From: Balanoglossus misakiensis
Lineage: Eukaryota; Hemichordata
DNA length: 64,000 nucleotides
Reading direction: 5' to 3'
Assembly: GCA_040954595.2 (NCBI GenBank)
Contig: CM082583.2
Span: forward strand, 1,612,001-1,676,000
Made by a program: the position numbers and the translations under genes. Shown piece after piece: positions 1-10,794 of this stretch. How positions within the stretch are numbered: position 1 is the first letter of the stretch; the number at the start of each line of letters is the position of its first letter. The notes below the pieces were generated by a model. That model saw only the letters and a program-made list of their open reading frames with translations. It made no database searches and was not told the DNA's origin.

Positions 1-25
1 AATTTAGTGACAACATCAGCTTGCA

Positions 26-366
26 CAGTCGCATCGATGACCCATATTAGGAGTTGCTTATTAGCATAAAAATTAACATATCATTAATATGTAGAACGCA
101 ATCTGACCAATGACGCGCCCGGAAAGCCGCGCCTCTCACCCATTTCCCCGCCCTTTGTTAAGAAAATCACGACTTTTTCTTTTCAAATGTAAATTTTGGG
201 GTCAAATACGCTGTTTGGGGATATCCCGTCAATTGAAAATAAGAAAGTACGAGTCAAACTTGCTACCGGGTCAATAAGAAAATTTTTCACCAGTGCTTTT
301 GTGAAATATTTAATTTTGATTTTGGCGTCTACGCTATTTTTTGAGGATTTCGCCTGAAAGATGGCG
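26..366 (+). repeat. left TIR of the 26-1952 element
   Basis: It pairs with 1612-1952. The inner border is AAGATGGCG, where the two arms stop matching. It is AT-rich, with a GC-rich block near 115-160 (GACGCGCCCGG). Confidence 0.85.
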
Positions 367-1611
367 ACCTGGTATTAGACAGACCGATGCATGAAATGAA
401 GTGGCGGTGGTCACCTGACTGGTACCATCGCAACCAAAACACACGACCTTTCTTCAGGGCCATACATCATTCAAAAGACAAGTACCAGTAGACAGTTTTT
501 ACATTTATCTATTGATTCTAGTTATGCGACTGAATTGAATATTTTGCATCACACTGAAACTCGTCAGGGAAAAAAACGGGACTCAACCGTACCCTTTGAC
601 CTATGACTTTTGATCTTCATACTGTCAGTCTGTCGATTACTGTCAGTCTGTCGATCGCTGGTAATAATTGTTTTCGTGATGGAATAAGAATTTGTCTACG
701 TTTTCGACAATCAAACATGAGGGTTACTCTTTGAATAAAGGTAGGGAACATGACGTGACTTGGTGTATGAATTGACGACCTTGACGGATAAGGGCAAGTG
801 GCAGTAAAACGGCGAACTGACCAACTGGAAACCGTACAGGCTGGCTGCGCTGGTGTTCAAACAATATTTTTGTCCTCAGTCGACGACGTCCCTCCGCAAT
901 AAAGAGTGACTGACGTGTTTCGACATAGTGTTTATTAGTCTGTAAGTCGCAACTCATTACTTTGCATTACTACATGAAGGGGGATTATTATTTCCAGCCC
1001 AGCCGCTCAAAGTTTAAGTTGGCTCACAACAAAATTAAAACGGTAGAGCTTATTATGATCGTGGTGAAATGACAACCTTTGATGTTACGTAGGACGAAAT
1101 AATCATTTGTCCAGGCTATAGCTACAATCATGACTGTCAGCCTGTTTGTGTGGCGACGTACATGCGGTGAGGGTGGGCAGCACGCAGTTACATGCTGAAC
1201 AGTAGAGGGGAGTAGTATCGGCAAAATCAAACTTTGCACAACTATAACGCAACCACATCGTCTAGAATAAAGACAACGGGCGTTCCTTTGGCATCTCTTA
1301 GTACCTCCATGGTTTTAGGAAATATGCGGCCATCATCTGTCTAGCGAGGGGCGAGGACACGGGCGGGCGGCACCCATTGCAAGTGCCTGTATACTTCCCA
1401 GGCGTCCGCATCATATTTCAACGGCGTTGTTTACATGTAACTGTCTAACAGTATTCTAGTACATGTATGTCTTTTGGGGGTGCATGTCCTTAAAAGGTCG
1501 CTTTTTGCTTTGGTTGCTGTGCGCGGTGATATAGACAAGTCAGGTGATCACCGTCACTAGGAAACTTTGGCTCTCGATGAACGCCTTCAATCTACATGCT
1601 CTGTCTAATAA

Positions 1612-1952
1612 CGCCATCTTTCAGGCGAAATCCTCAAAAAATAGCGTAGACGCCAAAATCAAAATTAAATATTTCACAAAAGCACTGGTGAAAAATTTTC
1701 TTATTGACCCGGTAGCAAGTTTGACTCGTACTTTCTTATTTTCAATTGACGGGATATCCCCAAACAGCGTATTTGACCCCAAAATTTACATTTGAAAAGA
1801 AAAAGTCGTGATTTTCTTAACAAAGGGCGGGGAAATGGGTGAGAGGCGCGGCTTTCCGGGCGCGTCATTGGTCAGATCGCGTTCTACATATTAATGATAT
1901 GTTAATTTTTATGCTAATAAGCAACTCCTAATATGGGTCATCGATGCGACTG
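1612..1952 (-). repeat. right TIR of the 26-1952 element
   Basis: Reverse complement of 26-366 with only scattered differences (for example AGATCGCG here against CGCAATCT in the left arm). A short ORF over 1544-1795 is only a passage through this inverted repeat and is not a gene. Confidence 0.85.
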
Positions 1953-1957
1953 TTGCA

Positions 1958-2681
1958 GAGCACGTGAGCACCGCTTTCGCCAGCCTGTGGTGCCCGCATA
2001 TCTTTTTTGTTCAGCAGTAACATGCAAGACACATGCAGAGACACAAACGTCCATGTTGCAAATTGTAGATGAAAGCATCAGCTGCGCTGGTTTTATGGTC
2101 AGCATCACTGGCTGTTACATGAAAACTGTTTGTCACATACCTTAACCAACATATACGTGTATCTGTATGGAAAGAAAGTAGGCTCACCCCCGGTACAGTA
2201 TTATTTTTTTTGCATGCACGCAATGGCCTGAATTTGCTAAACTGGGATCATCTGCGCGCATTTCAAAACGTGCTCGTTGCTTAACTTCGCGTGCTTTACT
2301 ACTCACAATTATTCCACTTGTGAACGAACACGTCACCCAATTTTACAGTGTAGCCATGTGGAAAACTGGTGACAAGGTAATATTTCATTCGAAGATCAAC
2401 CTACGTTCAGAAAGTTTGCATTGTGGTGAATTCTCACTGGTCTCGCAATGCGGTCTGTGGCTCACTGCCGCAGACCGCATTACACGTAGAAATAAATTCT
2501 GTACGTCACAGTTCGTAGGTCGCATAGGTCATGGAGTTAATCCATTATACATTGCGGCTTACAATTTCTCGTGACCCTCTTATCATGCAGCTTGTGTGTT
2601 ACTGACCACTGACGCATGTCAAAACATTCAATATTTTTTTTAAATTTGCAAAATCTGTCATTTTAAAGTCGTGATACTCAC
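1958..2681. other. unassigned host sequence with one hairpin
   Basis: No convincing gene. At 2449-2486 the block GCGGTCTG...CAGACCGC forms a GC-rich hairpin with a ~12-nt loop. On the minus strand, after an AG near 2124, there is an open stretch rich in Cys and Ala whose phase would fit the exon ending at 2682. It could be the next exon of the pentraxin-like gene, but nothing else supports it. Confidence 0.3.
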
Positions 2682-2886
2682 TGCAGATAGCATTCTTTTC
2701 AGTAGGAACTATTTCTGCTGCCATTTCAATATTGTCTGTATTCCATGTAAATATATTTCCTCCAATTGAACAGTCCCCCGCCACAGCTGCAACCTCTTCT
2801 GCAGTCAGAACTTTTGACCACATGTATGTCATTTAGTCAAGACAATTTGGGAGAACTGTAGTTTAAAGCCTCCAAAGCTGCCACTT
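2682..2886 (-). CDS. pentraxin/LamG-like exon (C-terminal half), apparently frameshifted
   Basis: The minus strand reads GSFGGFKLQFSQIVLTK, then MTYMWSKVLTAEEV and later GDCSIGGNIFTWN. This is the typical end of a pentraxin (concanavalin-like) domain: the strand leading to the 'M.VWSRVLT.EEV' motif, then the conserved Cys and the Gly-Asn-x-x-x-Trp segment. The two halves are in different frames, joined at a short A run (about 2831-2834) that looks one base short. This is either a pseudogene lesion or a sequence error. The exon ends in a good donor (TGCA|GTGAGT, phase 1) at 2682. No good acceptor is visible upstream, where a Gypsy element begins 55 bp away. The plus-strand exons at 63153-64000 encode a similar domain. 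The domain call is solid; gene status is uncertain. Confidence 0.55.
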
Positions 2887-2941
2887 TTTGCATTATTTTC
2901 ATGATTTTATTTTCCAACTTAAATTGGTTCATCAAAATAAG

Positions 2942-4112
2942 TGTAGCCCGCATATTTTGCCATGGTATTTAGTACCGGTATATGACGACTAGCAAGGGAG
3001 TTGTATGTAATACGACCTAGCTAGGGGGTCTGTTTTTCGGAAAACTTTCTAGAACTTGAGTATGGCGTCAATGATGAGTTTGATCGCCGATGCGGATTTT
3101 TGATCGAGGTGTTTTGGCGTGGTGAGTGTAACGACGGACCTGCTACTTCGAGGCAGACTCCCGCCGGGTCCGATGCCTAGGTAGATGCCGTATTGTCCCG
3201 GGATGGACTGTTTTCGCAGGGATATAGTCGTTCGGAATCACCACATGTGAGTAGGCGGATTTCGCGCACGTGACGCAGGGAAGGCTGAACTGTTTGTGTA
3301 GAGGCCTGCGGAGGATTTGGATGTTGCCCGTCGGGAGTGAAGACAGACATTTCGTAGTGAGTTGGTGTTGGTTTATTGACATTCTGTGCTTTCATGAGCA
3401 GTGCTTATTTCGTCCTTTGAACGTTTCTGGGACGATTCCAGTGAATTTTGCCGATTGATGAACAATAGACTGTGTAGGAGTGTCCCGGATGTAATCGTGT
3501 TCTTATTACCGGAGCTGGACGATTACACGAAGTTTGCCGAGCGCCCGAGTGACATCCGTGAAGCGACCACGCCCACAGACGTTGGAAGGTCGTAGCCTGG
3601 CATCCGCGCCTCGTCACGGACTTTCCTGAGTGTGACCGACATCGAGTTTCGTCACGTGTGTATCAGCCAGGACGTTGAGTCGCGTTTGAACTTTTTTTAT
3701 GTGTAACTACGGTAAAGTTCTGCAGGGAGAGAGACATTTATTTCTGTGAACATTTTGACTTGATCAGAGATTTCTTGGAGAATCGATGCTGATATTTTCA
3801 TATCATGTGTAGTGTGTGTTTGATTTTGAAGCCATAGTTTGTCAGCAATCCTTTTGAGAGTTTTACTGCAAAATATTGTAAGTTGAGTTTGATATAGTTG
3901 TCGGTCAACACTGTAGGTGTTGTATTAGTTAATACATCCTGTTCAACAATACATGAGAGTGTGGTAGTTTCTCATTTCACACCCTGCTCCCTGTTGTTGC
4001 AAACCTGTAAGTCAACTCCAAACGAAGAACCCCTGTGGCCCCCGCTCGAGAAATTAATTTGGCTGAGTTCCCTTGCGGCCTACACTATTTCCGTCGCGAA
4101 GAGCCGGTTACA
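2942..4112 (+). repeat. 5' LTR of Gypsy-1
   Basis: Starts TGTAGCCCGC and ends GGTTACA. Offset from the 3' LTR is exactly 7853 bp over the whole length, with no difference noticed. The small ORFs inside it appear identically in both LTRs and are not genes. Confidence 0.95.
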
Positions 4113-4115
4113 AAT

Positions 4116-4133
4116 TGGCGCCCAAACGTGGGG
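4116..4133 (+). promoter_or_regulatory. primer-binding site of Gypsy-1
   Basis: TGGCGCCCAAACGTGGGG starts 3 bp after the LTR. It begins with TGG, the complement of a tRNA CCA end, as expected for the minus-strand primer site. The priming tRNA is not identified. Confidence 0.8.
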
Positions 4134-4418
4134 CCACAGTTTGAAATTTGTCCCCAAATTTTTAGATTTGTGTGCAGGGTACAAATTGGCTGTATGTTTG
4201 TTAGAGATATTGAGTATATGTTGGCTAGGTTGCAACGATAGTGAGGTGTGATATATATGAGAAACATACCTCTGTTGTAGTTGTGCCCACAGTAAACGTT
4301 ACGAGTATTTGACGGTGCATAGTCCGCACTACCGGGCCATTATTTTTTTGAGGATACAAAAAGTGTATGTATTACTTTTTCTGTGTCATTTGCGATTGTA
4401 ATTTAGAGCATTGTTTTC

Positions 4419-6047
4419 ATGTGGCTGCGTTTGCTATTGGCGAGTATTGCTTTATTGGTATGCGAAACACCTTGTTTGACTACTAACATGGCGCAAAGCG
4501 GGGAAGGAAATTTTACCACTCCCTTGGGGCGGGGGCGCCCTACGAGCGTACAGTCTGAGACAAGGTCTGCCTTGGGGGCGCTGCCCAAGAGTGCCATAGG
4601 ACGGGGATTGCAACACAGGTCTTCCGATGACGCTGGCGCGAGTCAAGTAGCGCATGGCGGCGCGCGTAGCGGCGCGGGTATTGGAGAAAAAGGCAGTCGC
4701 GGCAGCCCGTCAGACAGTGGTGTTATTGCCGATTTAGAGGGCAGCGACCCGAGGCCACAACCCATCGAGGCAAGTACGCCCTCAACGTTGTTCGGTAATA
4801 GAAGTCAACGATCAGATGCGAGTATGCTGGCGAGTGTGTACCAACCGCCTCGGCTGGACACGTTTTCGGGTGACCCGAATCGTAAAGGTGACGCTGAATT
4901 TGAGATATGGCGGGACCAGGTACAGTCTTTGATTGACGCGAACATTTATCCGTCCGAAGTTTTGACCCCTGCAGTTCGAAGGTCATTGAAAGGTCGTGCT
5001 GCTGGCCTACTTATTACGATGAAGCGTGATGCTACTGTGGGACAAATTATCAAGAAACTTGAAGGCAGTTTCGGTGAGATGGAAGACGGCGCAGCTCTTC
5101 TGGAACGTTTTTACAGAGACAGTCGGCAGAGAGACGAGGAAACCGCTGTTGAGTTCGGTGACCGCCTAGAGCAGGCTATACATAATGTGAAAAGACATGG
5201 CGGTATACGTGACTCCGCCATCGATGAGGCATTGATGACTGTGTTTTGGCGTAACTTGAGAGAAGATCGGGTTATTGATATTGCCAGACCACAGAAAGAC
5301 AGATGCCAAACTTTTGAAGAGTTGAAGAAAATAGTTCGCATGGCTGAACGAGAAGTTCGCGACAGAGCCAGTATGAACGGACAGAGTAAACACACACCAG
5401 CCAGACAGTCTCACCAGTCAGTAGCCGCAGAGAGACCGATTGTTGACCAGGCTGATGTGGAAAAGTTGCTGAAAGCCATGGCAAAACCTATACAGACATT
5501 GCAGGACCGTATAGGCGAATTGGAAAAGAAACAGACGGCCTCAGCAGCTGGCGGGCAGCACCAGTCTGAAGCCGAACGGCGTATGATAGATGTGGAGAGA
5601 GAGTTACATGAACTGCGTAGCAGATCAACTGCAGGAAATGAGATTGAACAGTTGCGGAGAGAAAACCAGAAGCTCAAAGAAAAGTTATATGGAGAGAAAC
5701 GACAACAAAAGAAACAGGATTCTTCCACCAAACCAACCAAGTGTTTCGCCTGTGGTGAGGAAGGACACCTTGCTAGAGGGTGCACATCGCCGAACAAGAA
5801 AGCTGTGAGGTGCTATAACTGTGACGGAGAGGGACACATGGCGAAGAGTTGCCCTGAACCGAAAAGAGAAAAGAAGACTGGGTCAGTGCAAGTTCAGACG
5901 ATACATCCAGCCTATCGTAGACGTTCTCGCCGTCGTGGTGTTGGACCTACACCGATCATGGCGACAAGATGCGTGAAGTCTAGTAGATTAGTTGGAGAGC
6001 CCAACGAAACAGACGCGTTTGCAACGGAATTGCTTGTAGATGCTTGA
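4419..6047 (+). CDS. gag: Gypsy-1 Gag polyprotein
   Basis: 542 codons from the first ATG. It packages the element RNA into particles. Residues ~140-330 form a capsid-like, retrotrans_gag-type region ([13 protein letters not shown], with [22 protein letters not shown] further on). A Glu/Lys/Arg-rich, probably coiled-coil stretch follows at ~340-430. Two CCHC zinc knuckles lie near residues 443-480 ([14 protein letters not shown] and [14 protein letters not shown]). The first 23 codons encode a hydrophobic, signal-like stretch. A second ATG at 4488 (MAQSGEGN) has better Kozak context (AACATGG) and is the likelier start. The ORF ends in TGA at 6045-6047, overlapping pol in the -1 frame. Confidence 0.93.
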   Translation: MWLRLLLASIALLVCETPCLTTNMAQSGEGNFTTPLGRGRPTSVQSETRSALGALPKSAIGRGLQHRSSDDAGASQVAHGGARSGAGIGEKGSRGSPSDSGVIADLEGSDPRPQPIEASTPSTLFGNRSQRSDASMLASVYQPPRLDTFSGDPNRKGDAEFEIWRDQVQSLIDANIYPSEVLTPAVRRSLKGRAAGLLITMKRDATVGQIIKKLEGSFGEMEDGAALLERFYRDSRQRDEETAVEFGDRLEQAIHNVKRHGGIRDSAIDEALMTVFWRNLREDRVIDIARPQKDRCQTFEELKKIVRMAEREVRDRASMNGQSKHTPARQSHQSVAAERPIVDQADVEKLLKAMAKPIQTLQDRIGELEKKQTASAAGGQHQSEAERRMIDVERELHELRSRSTAGNEIEQLRRENQKLKEKLYGEKRQQKKQDSSTKPTKCFACGEEGHLARGCTSPNKKAVRCYNCDGEGHMAKSCPEPKREKKTGSVQVQTIHPAYRRRSRRRGVGPTPIMATRCVKSSRLVGEPNETDAFATELLVDA

Positions 6048-9000
6048 TCGATACAGGTTCGCAAGTGACCATGGTGAGCTCATCATTCTACAATGAGAAC
6101 TTGAAGTCCTTACCGATCGAGCCCGTTGAAGAGTTACTAGAGATCCGCGGAGCAGGAGGGCAAGCTGTACCCTTCCTTGGCTGCATAGAAGTTGGTGTGT
6201 CGTTCCCGAAGGAAGTGTTCGGGGATGGACGGGAGTTCACTGTCCTCATGTTAGTTGTGCCGGATACGGATTACTCGAGGAATGTGCCATTGACGGTGGG
6301 CACTAACCTGCTAGGCCTCTACAAGTACCCACCCAATGGAGTGAAAAAGCGACAGGGTGCCGTCCAGTGTCACAGTATGTCTGCGGTTGGTCGCCAGGCA
6401 CTTCAGAGATTGGAGGCCAGAGATAGATTCATCGGACGGAAAGGAAATTTGGGAGTAGTACGTGCTCTACTTTCCAGCCCTTTGAAAGTACCCCCTAACC
6501 AAGCGGAAACTCTGTGGGGCAAAGCGAAGTCAGGCCCCCCGGGTGACAAGTACGTGGTAGCCATTGAACCTAGTGGGAGATGGGACGAACTTGGTGGTTG
6601 GATAGGCGGACCAATCTTAGCCGAGATGACGTGTGGAAGGAAAAAGTCCAAGGTTCCCATTGTGATACAGAACAGAACCTGCAAGACTTTAGTAGTGAAG
6701 CCCGGTGATCCACTAGGAGTTGCACGTACAGTGATTGCCATTGAGTCAGAGCCCGTAGTTGTAACAGCAGGACAGCATGGCTGTGACATCGACACTCGAG
6801 GACAGAAGATCATCACGAGCGGAGATCTTCAGTTCGATATGTCGGAATCAGCGCTTAACGACCAACAGATGAGTGCCGTCCAGCAACTACTTGATGACAA
6901 GTCCAGTGTGTTCTCGAAACACGAAGATGATTTGGGACATTGTACTGCTGTGAAGCACAAGATACCCCTCACTGATAGTCAACCGATGAGAGAACGCCAT
7001 CGCCGTATTCCCCCGGCGATGTACGACGAGGTGAAGCGAGTACTGAAGGGTATGTTGGATAGTGGTGCTATCAGGAAGTCGTACAGTCCTTGGGCAGCAC
7101 CAATTGTCCTTGTACAGAAGAGAGACGGATCTACGAGGCTGTGTGTGGACTATCGAAGATTGAACGCACGCACAATCAGGGATGCGTATCCCATACCTCG
7201 CATAGAGGAGACGTTGGACTTGCTTAACGGTGCAAAGTGGTTCTCTTCCATAGACTTGAAGAGTGGCTATTGGCAGATAGCGATGTCAGAGGAGGATATA
7301 CCGAAGACGGCATTCACCACCCCACTTGGCTTCTTCGAGTGTTGTCGCATGCCATTTGGGCTGAAGAATGCGGGAGCTACCTTCCAACGCACTATGGAGC
7401 AGTGCATGGACGGGTTGAATATGAAGACATGCTTGGTGTATCTCGACGACATCATTGTGTTCTCGTCAACGTTCGAAGAACACCTGGAGAGATTGAAGTT
7501 GGTGATGGACCGACTGGAGAGCTACAATTTGAAGATAAAGCACACAAAGTGCCAGTTCTTCCGTGATAGAGTCCGATACCTAGGACACGTAGTGTCCGAA
7601 GACGGTGTGGAGACTGATCCAGAGAAGGTGAAAGCTTTGGAGACTTGGCCCATACCTAAGAACGTGCATGAGCTGAAATCGTTCCTAGGGTTTGCCAGCT
7701 ATTACCGAAGGTTTGTCGAGGGATTTGCGAACATAGCGAGGCCACTGACACGCCTCACAGCAGGACACCCTGCGAAGAGGAGGAAAGGAAGAAAACCGAC
7801 TGATGGCGTGCGGACACAGCCATCCTTTGTCTGGACGGAAGACTGTCAGCGGGCGTTTGACACTTTGATACGGAGGCTGACTAACCCACCAGTCCTGGCG
7901 TATGCTGATTATGGAAAACCCTTTGAGCTTCACACAGACGCCAGCACTTTGGGCCTAGGTGCGGCTCTATATCAGGAGCATGTTGTTGATGGCAAAACAG
8001 TGAAGAGACCTGTGGCCTACGCTAGTAGAAGTTTGTCACAAAGTGAGAGAAATTACCCTGCTCATAAGCTTGAGTTCCTTGCGTTGAAGTGGGCAATTAC
8101 AGAGAAATTCCACGATTACTTATACGGAAATCGTGTGGAGGTCCTGACAGACAACAATCCCTTGACATACATCACAACGTCAGCGAAGTTGGATGCTACA
8201 GGGTACAGATGGTTGGCGGCGTTGTCCAACTACGACTTCAGCCTAACGTATCGCCCAGGCAGACACAACGGAGATGCGGACGGCTTATCGAGAAAACCTC
8301 AGGCGCACGGTCCGGCAGAGAGGGTCGTACTGTCTTCTGATGAATTCAAGACGGTGTGTCAGGGGCATTCAGTGACATGTCCAACATTGGTAGAGGCTGT
8401 TGCCCTTACAGCCGCAGCAGTACCTACCGCTATTGATGAACCAGAGCCGTGGCCCGGAGAAACCACATTACCAGCCTTGAGGATGTCAGACTGGAAGAGA
8501 CTTCAAATAGAAGACCCACAGATCGGCAGATTGTATATGTGGAAAGCCAGAGGTGTACTTCCTACGGTTCCAGAGAGGAAGAAAGAACACCGAGACGTCC
8601 AGATCGGTTTGAGAGGGTGGAACCGACTGTGCTTTAGAGATGGTGTGTTGCACAGGAGCCGTGTCGGGGTAGATGGACAGACACACTACCAGCTTGTATT
8701 ACCCAAGGCTTACAGAGACACGGCGCTTGCGGGAGTACATGACAAGACAGGACACTTGGGACAAGAGCGTACCCTAGACCTGTTACGTGCACGGTTCTAT
8801 TGGCCACACATGAGTCAAGATGTTAGTGTCAAGATAGAGACGTGTGACAGATGTCTACGGAGAAAGAATCCGTCTGGTGGGAAGACACGAGCACCGCTAG
8901 TTAGCATCAAGACCAGCCAACCCATGGAGCTTGTCTGCATGGACTTTTTGTCGCTGGAAGAGTCGAAAGGTGGCATCAAGGATGTATTGGTGATTACCGA

Positions 9001-10375
9001 CCATTTTACGAGATACGCGGTGGCCATCCCCACGAGAAACCAGTCTGCAAAGACAACAGCCAGGCATCTGTTCGAGAACTTCATGGTGCATTACGGGTTC
9101 CCCAGTAGGTTGCATTCAGACCAGGGCCGCAACTTCGAATCCAGGGTGATCAAAGAACTGTGCGAAGTTGCCGGAATAGAGAAATCGCGAACCACGCCGT
9201 ACCACCCGCAGGGCAACGGCCAGTGTGAGCGGTTTAACCGTAGCTTGCTGGAGATGTTGGGAACTCTGGACAACAAGAAAAAGAACGATTGGAAGTCGTA
9301 TGTAGCGCCGTTAGTGCATGCATATAACTGTACGAGAAACGACAGTACGGGTTACTCACCCTACTATCTCATGTTTGGACGGCATCCGAAACTACCGATG
9401 GACGTGCATCTCGGTCTGCAACCAGATGACACCTGCCCAGTGACACATGAGGAGTTTGCCGATACACTCCGGAAGCGTTTGCAGTATGCGTATGATGTTG
9501 CGTCCAAGCATGCTGAGAAGAGAGCAGCAGACAACAAGCAGCGCTACGATCAGAGGGTGCGAGGCGCTGTATTGGAAATCGGCGATAGAGTGCTTGTAAG
9601 GAATGTCAACCTCAGAGGAAAGACAAAGATAGCGGACAGATGGGAAGAAGAGCCCTATACAGTTGTACGGAAACTGGATTCAGACGTGCCAGTGTACATT
9701 ATAAAGCCAGTGTCTGGTAAAGGGAGACAGAGAATATTGCATCGCAATTTGCTGCTGCCATATCACTCGAAAGTAGAGAAGAAAGAGCCGAAGAGCCCGA
9801 CTTCACCGGTTGAGCGTAAACATCGAACCAGGTCGACAGTTTTGCGCAAGACCAGTGACCAGATGAAGACTGAATTCGAGAGCGATGACAGTTGTGAAGA
9901 AGATGATAACGAGTTCGTACTAGGTCTCAACCCTTACACACCAGCGTTTGTTCCACGTGCCGTGCCTGAAGCAACACCTCTCCGGAGAGAGGAAGGCTGT
10001 AGAAAAGGCAACAACGGTGACGTTGTACACAAGACTAGTGTTCATACCCCACCGAAATCACATGAAGTGAGCCCAGTGTTGGTGCCTGATGCTGAAGGTG
10101 TATATGAGCCATCACCTTGCAGTGCAGACACGCCGAGCCATGACCAGAGTGAAACCAGACTATCAGAAGGCCCTCAGATGGAACTCGAGATGACAGAAAA
10201 TTCTCTTGATGTTGCCATGGTGGAATCTGATGTCTCTGATGTAGATGAGAGCAGTGTCGTGCAGCCTGCAGAAGACGAGTCGACTGCTGATGCTATGATA
10301 GATGATCATGTACCACAGTTTATGAGGAAATCAACAAGGCTGCGCAAGAAACCTCAGTACTATGGATGGTCTTAA
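6044..10375 (+). CDS. pol: Gypsy-1 Pol polyprotein (PR-RT-RNaseH-INT)
   Basis: About 1443 codons with every expected domain. The aspartic protease begins at once ([10 protein letters not shown], residue ~2). Reverse transcriptase has [14 protein letters not shown] and the catalytic YLDD at residues 466-469. RNase H starts at ~626 (FELHTDAS). Integrase has an HHCC zinc-binding part (HDKTGHLGQ..., ~899) and the D,D,E core (MDFL ~967, SDQG ~1025, ERFNRS ~1062), followed by a GPY/F-like module ([13 protein letters not shown]...PYTVVRKL). After it comes a ~250-residue acidic, Ser/Glu-rich tail of unknown role. The protein replicates and inserts the element. The frame is -1 relative to gag and has no ATG at its beginning, so it is presumably made by frameshifting; the displayed start is a TTG. 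Confidence 0.95.
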   Translation: MIDTGSQVTMVSSSFYNENLKSLPIEPVEELLEIRGAGGQAVPFLGCIEVGVSFPKEVFGDGREFTVLMLVVPDTDYSRNVPLTVGTNLLGLYKYPPNGVKKRQGAVQCHSMSAVGRQALQRLEARDRFIGRKGNLGVVRALLSSPLKVPPNQAETLWGKAKSGPPGDKYVVAIEPSGRWDELGGWIGGPILAEMTCGRKKSKVPIVIQNRTCKTLVVKPGDPLGVARTVIAIESEPVVVTAGQHGCDIDTRGQKIITSGDLQFDMSESALNDQQMSAVQQLLDDKSSVFSKHEDDLGHCTAVKHKIPLTDSQPMRERHRRIPPAMYDEVKRVLKGMLDSGAIRKSYSPWAAPIVLVQKRDGSTRLCVDYRRLNARTIRDAYPIPRIEETLDLLNGAKWFSSIDLKSGYWQIAMSEEDIPKTAFTTPLGFFECCRMPFGLKNAGATFQRTMEQCMDGLNMKTCLVYLDDIIVFSSTFEEHLERLKLVMDRLESYNLKIKHTKCQFFRDRVRYLGHVVSEDGVETDPEKVKALETWPIPKNVHELKSFLGFASYYRRFVEGFANIARPLTRLTAGHPAKRRKGRKPTDGVRTQPSFVWTEDCQRAFDTLIRRLTNPPVLAYADYGKPFELHTDASTLGLGAALYQEHVVDGKTVKRPVAYASRSLSQSERNYPAHKLEFLALKWAITEKFHDYLYGNRVEVLTDNNPLTYITTSAKLDATGYRWLAALSNYDFSLTYRPGRHNGDADGLSRKPQAHGPAERVVLSSDEFKTVCQGHSVTCPTLVEAVALTAAAVPTAIDEPEPWPGETTLPALRMSDWKRLQIEDPQIGRLYMWKARGVLPTVPERKKEHRDVQIGLRGWNRLCFRDGVLHRSRVGVDGQTHYQLVLPKAYRDTALAGVHDKTGHLGQERTLDLLRARFYWPHMSQDVSVKIETCDRCLRRKNPSGGKTRAPLVSIKTSQPMELVCMDFLSLEESKGGIKDVLVITDHFTRYAVAIPTRNQSAKTTARHLFENFMVHYGFPSRLHSDQGRNFESRVIKELCEVAGIEKSRTTPYHPQGNGQCERFNRSLLEMLGTLDNKKKNDWKSYVAPLVHAYNCTRNDSTGYSPYYLMFGRHPKLPMDVHLGLQPDDTCPVTHEEFADTLRKRLQYAYDVASKHAEKRAADNKQRYDQRVRGAVLEIGDRVLVRNVNLRGKTKIADRWEEEPYTVVRKLDSDVPVYIIKPVSGKGRQRILHRNLLLPYHSKVEKKEPKSPTSPVERKHRTRSTVLRKTSDQMKTEFESDDSCEEDDNEFVLGLNPYTPAFVPRAVPEATPLRREEGCRKGNNGDVVHKTSVHTPPKSHEVSPVLVPDAEGVYEPSPCSADTPSHDQSETRLSEGPQMELEMTENSLDVAMVESDVSDVDESSVVQPAEDESTADAMIDDHVPQFMRKSTRLRKKPQYYGWS

Positions 10376-10780
10376 CCTGTTGATTAGCCTTTGTCGCGCG
10401 ATTATGCAAATAGTTGCATGTTTATGTTTTGAGTACTGTGAGTGTTTGTATGTGTAATGCAGATGGCACATGTCACAAAAAGGGGGATCAGTGTCCTACA
10501 GTATGTGTTTCCTAGACTTCACTATACGTGTCAGTGTAATATGTCTTGGTGTTTCATACAAAATCCTTTCTGCTTATATGCGCGTACACCACACATGCAT
10601 TTATCTGTTGTCCTATGTACTTGGGATATGTTTGTTCAGATAAGTCCATTTGTGTGTGACAAATATTTCACTTACACTTGAGTAGTAGAACTTTGTAATC
10701 TTTTATTGCAATGAGTTTATGAGTGTTATACATTTCCCAAAAGTGCTTTGAGAGAGCAAAAGTGCGGGACGCACTTTCCC
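10376..10780 (+). other. Gypsy-1 3' untranslated region
   Basis: Between the pol stop and the polypurine tract. TG-rich. A 79-codon ORF here (10442-10681) has no recognisable features, and no env-like gene is present. Confidence 0.6.
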
Positions 10781-10794
10781 GGAGCAGGGGAGAG
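10781..10794 (+). promoter_or_regulatory. polypurine tract of Gypsy-1
   Basis: GGAGCAGGGGAGAG lies directly before the 3' LTR, where the plus-strand primer is expected. Confidence 0.7.

Larger units (their letters stand above)
26..1952. mobile_element. nonautonomous DNA transposon with 341-bp terminal inverted repeats
   Basis: The first 341 bp of this element (26-366) are the near-perfect reverse complement of its last 341 bp (1612-1952). The ends read CAGTCGCATCGATGACCC, and TTGCA sits on both sides (21-25 and 1953-1957), which fits a 5-bp target-site duplication. The 1.25-kb interior holds only short, unconvincing ORFs and no transposase motif, so the copy would depend on an enzyme supplied elsewhere. 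A 5-bp duplication is known from Transib and a few other superfamilies, but the termini do not match the Transib/RAG heptamer, so no superfamily is assigned. The boundaries are well supported; the classification is open. Confidence 0.8.

Noticed and set aside
21-35. TTGCACAGTCG at the left TIR looked like a RAG/Transib-type CACAGTG heptamer
   Set aside because: The right end reads CGACTGTTG, so the terminal CA is not symmetrical. The TIR proper starts at CAGTCG, with TTGCA as target duplication, and no nonamer is seen.
3143-4267. ORFs inside the Gypsy-1 LTRs, repeated at 10996-11990
   Set aside because: Identical copies in both LTRs, overlapping in several frames, no domain. By-products of regulatory sequence.
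4419-4487. Signal peptide at the start of Gag ([15 protein letters not shown])
   Set aside because: A better-placed ATG at 4488 follows, and Gag proteins are cytoplasmic. The stretch is probably leader sequence that happens to be open.
10376-10780. Possible env gene downstream of Gypsy-1 pol
   Set aside because: Only ~400 bp, no signal peptide, no transmembrane-bearing long ORF.
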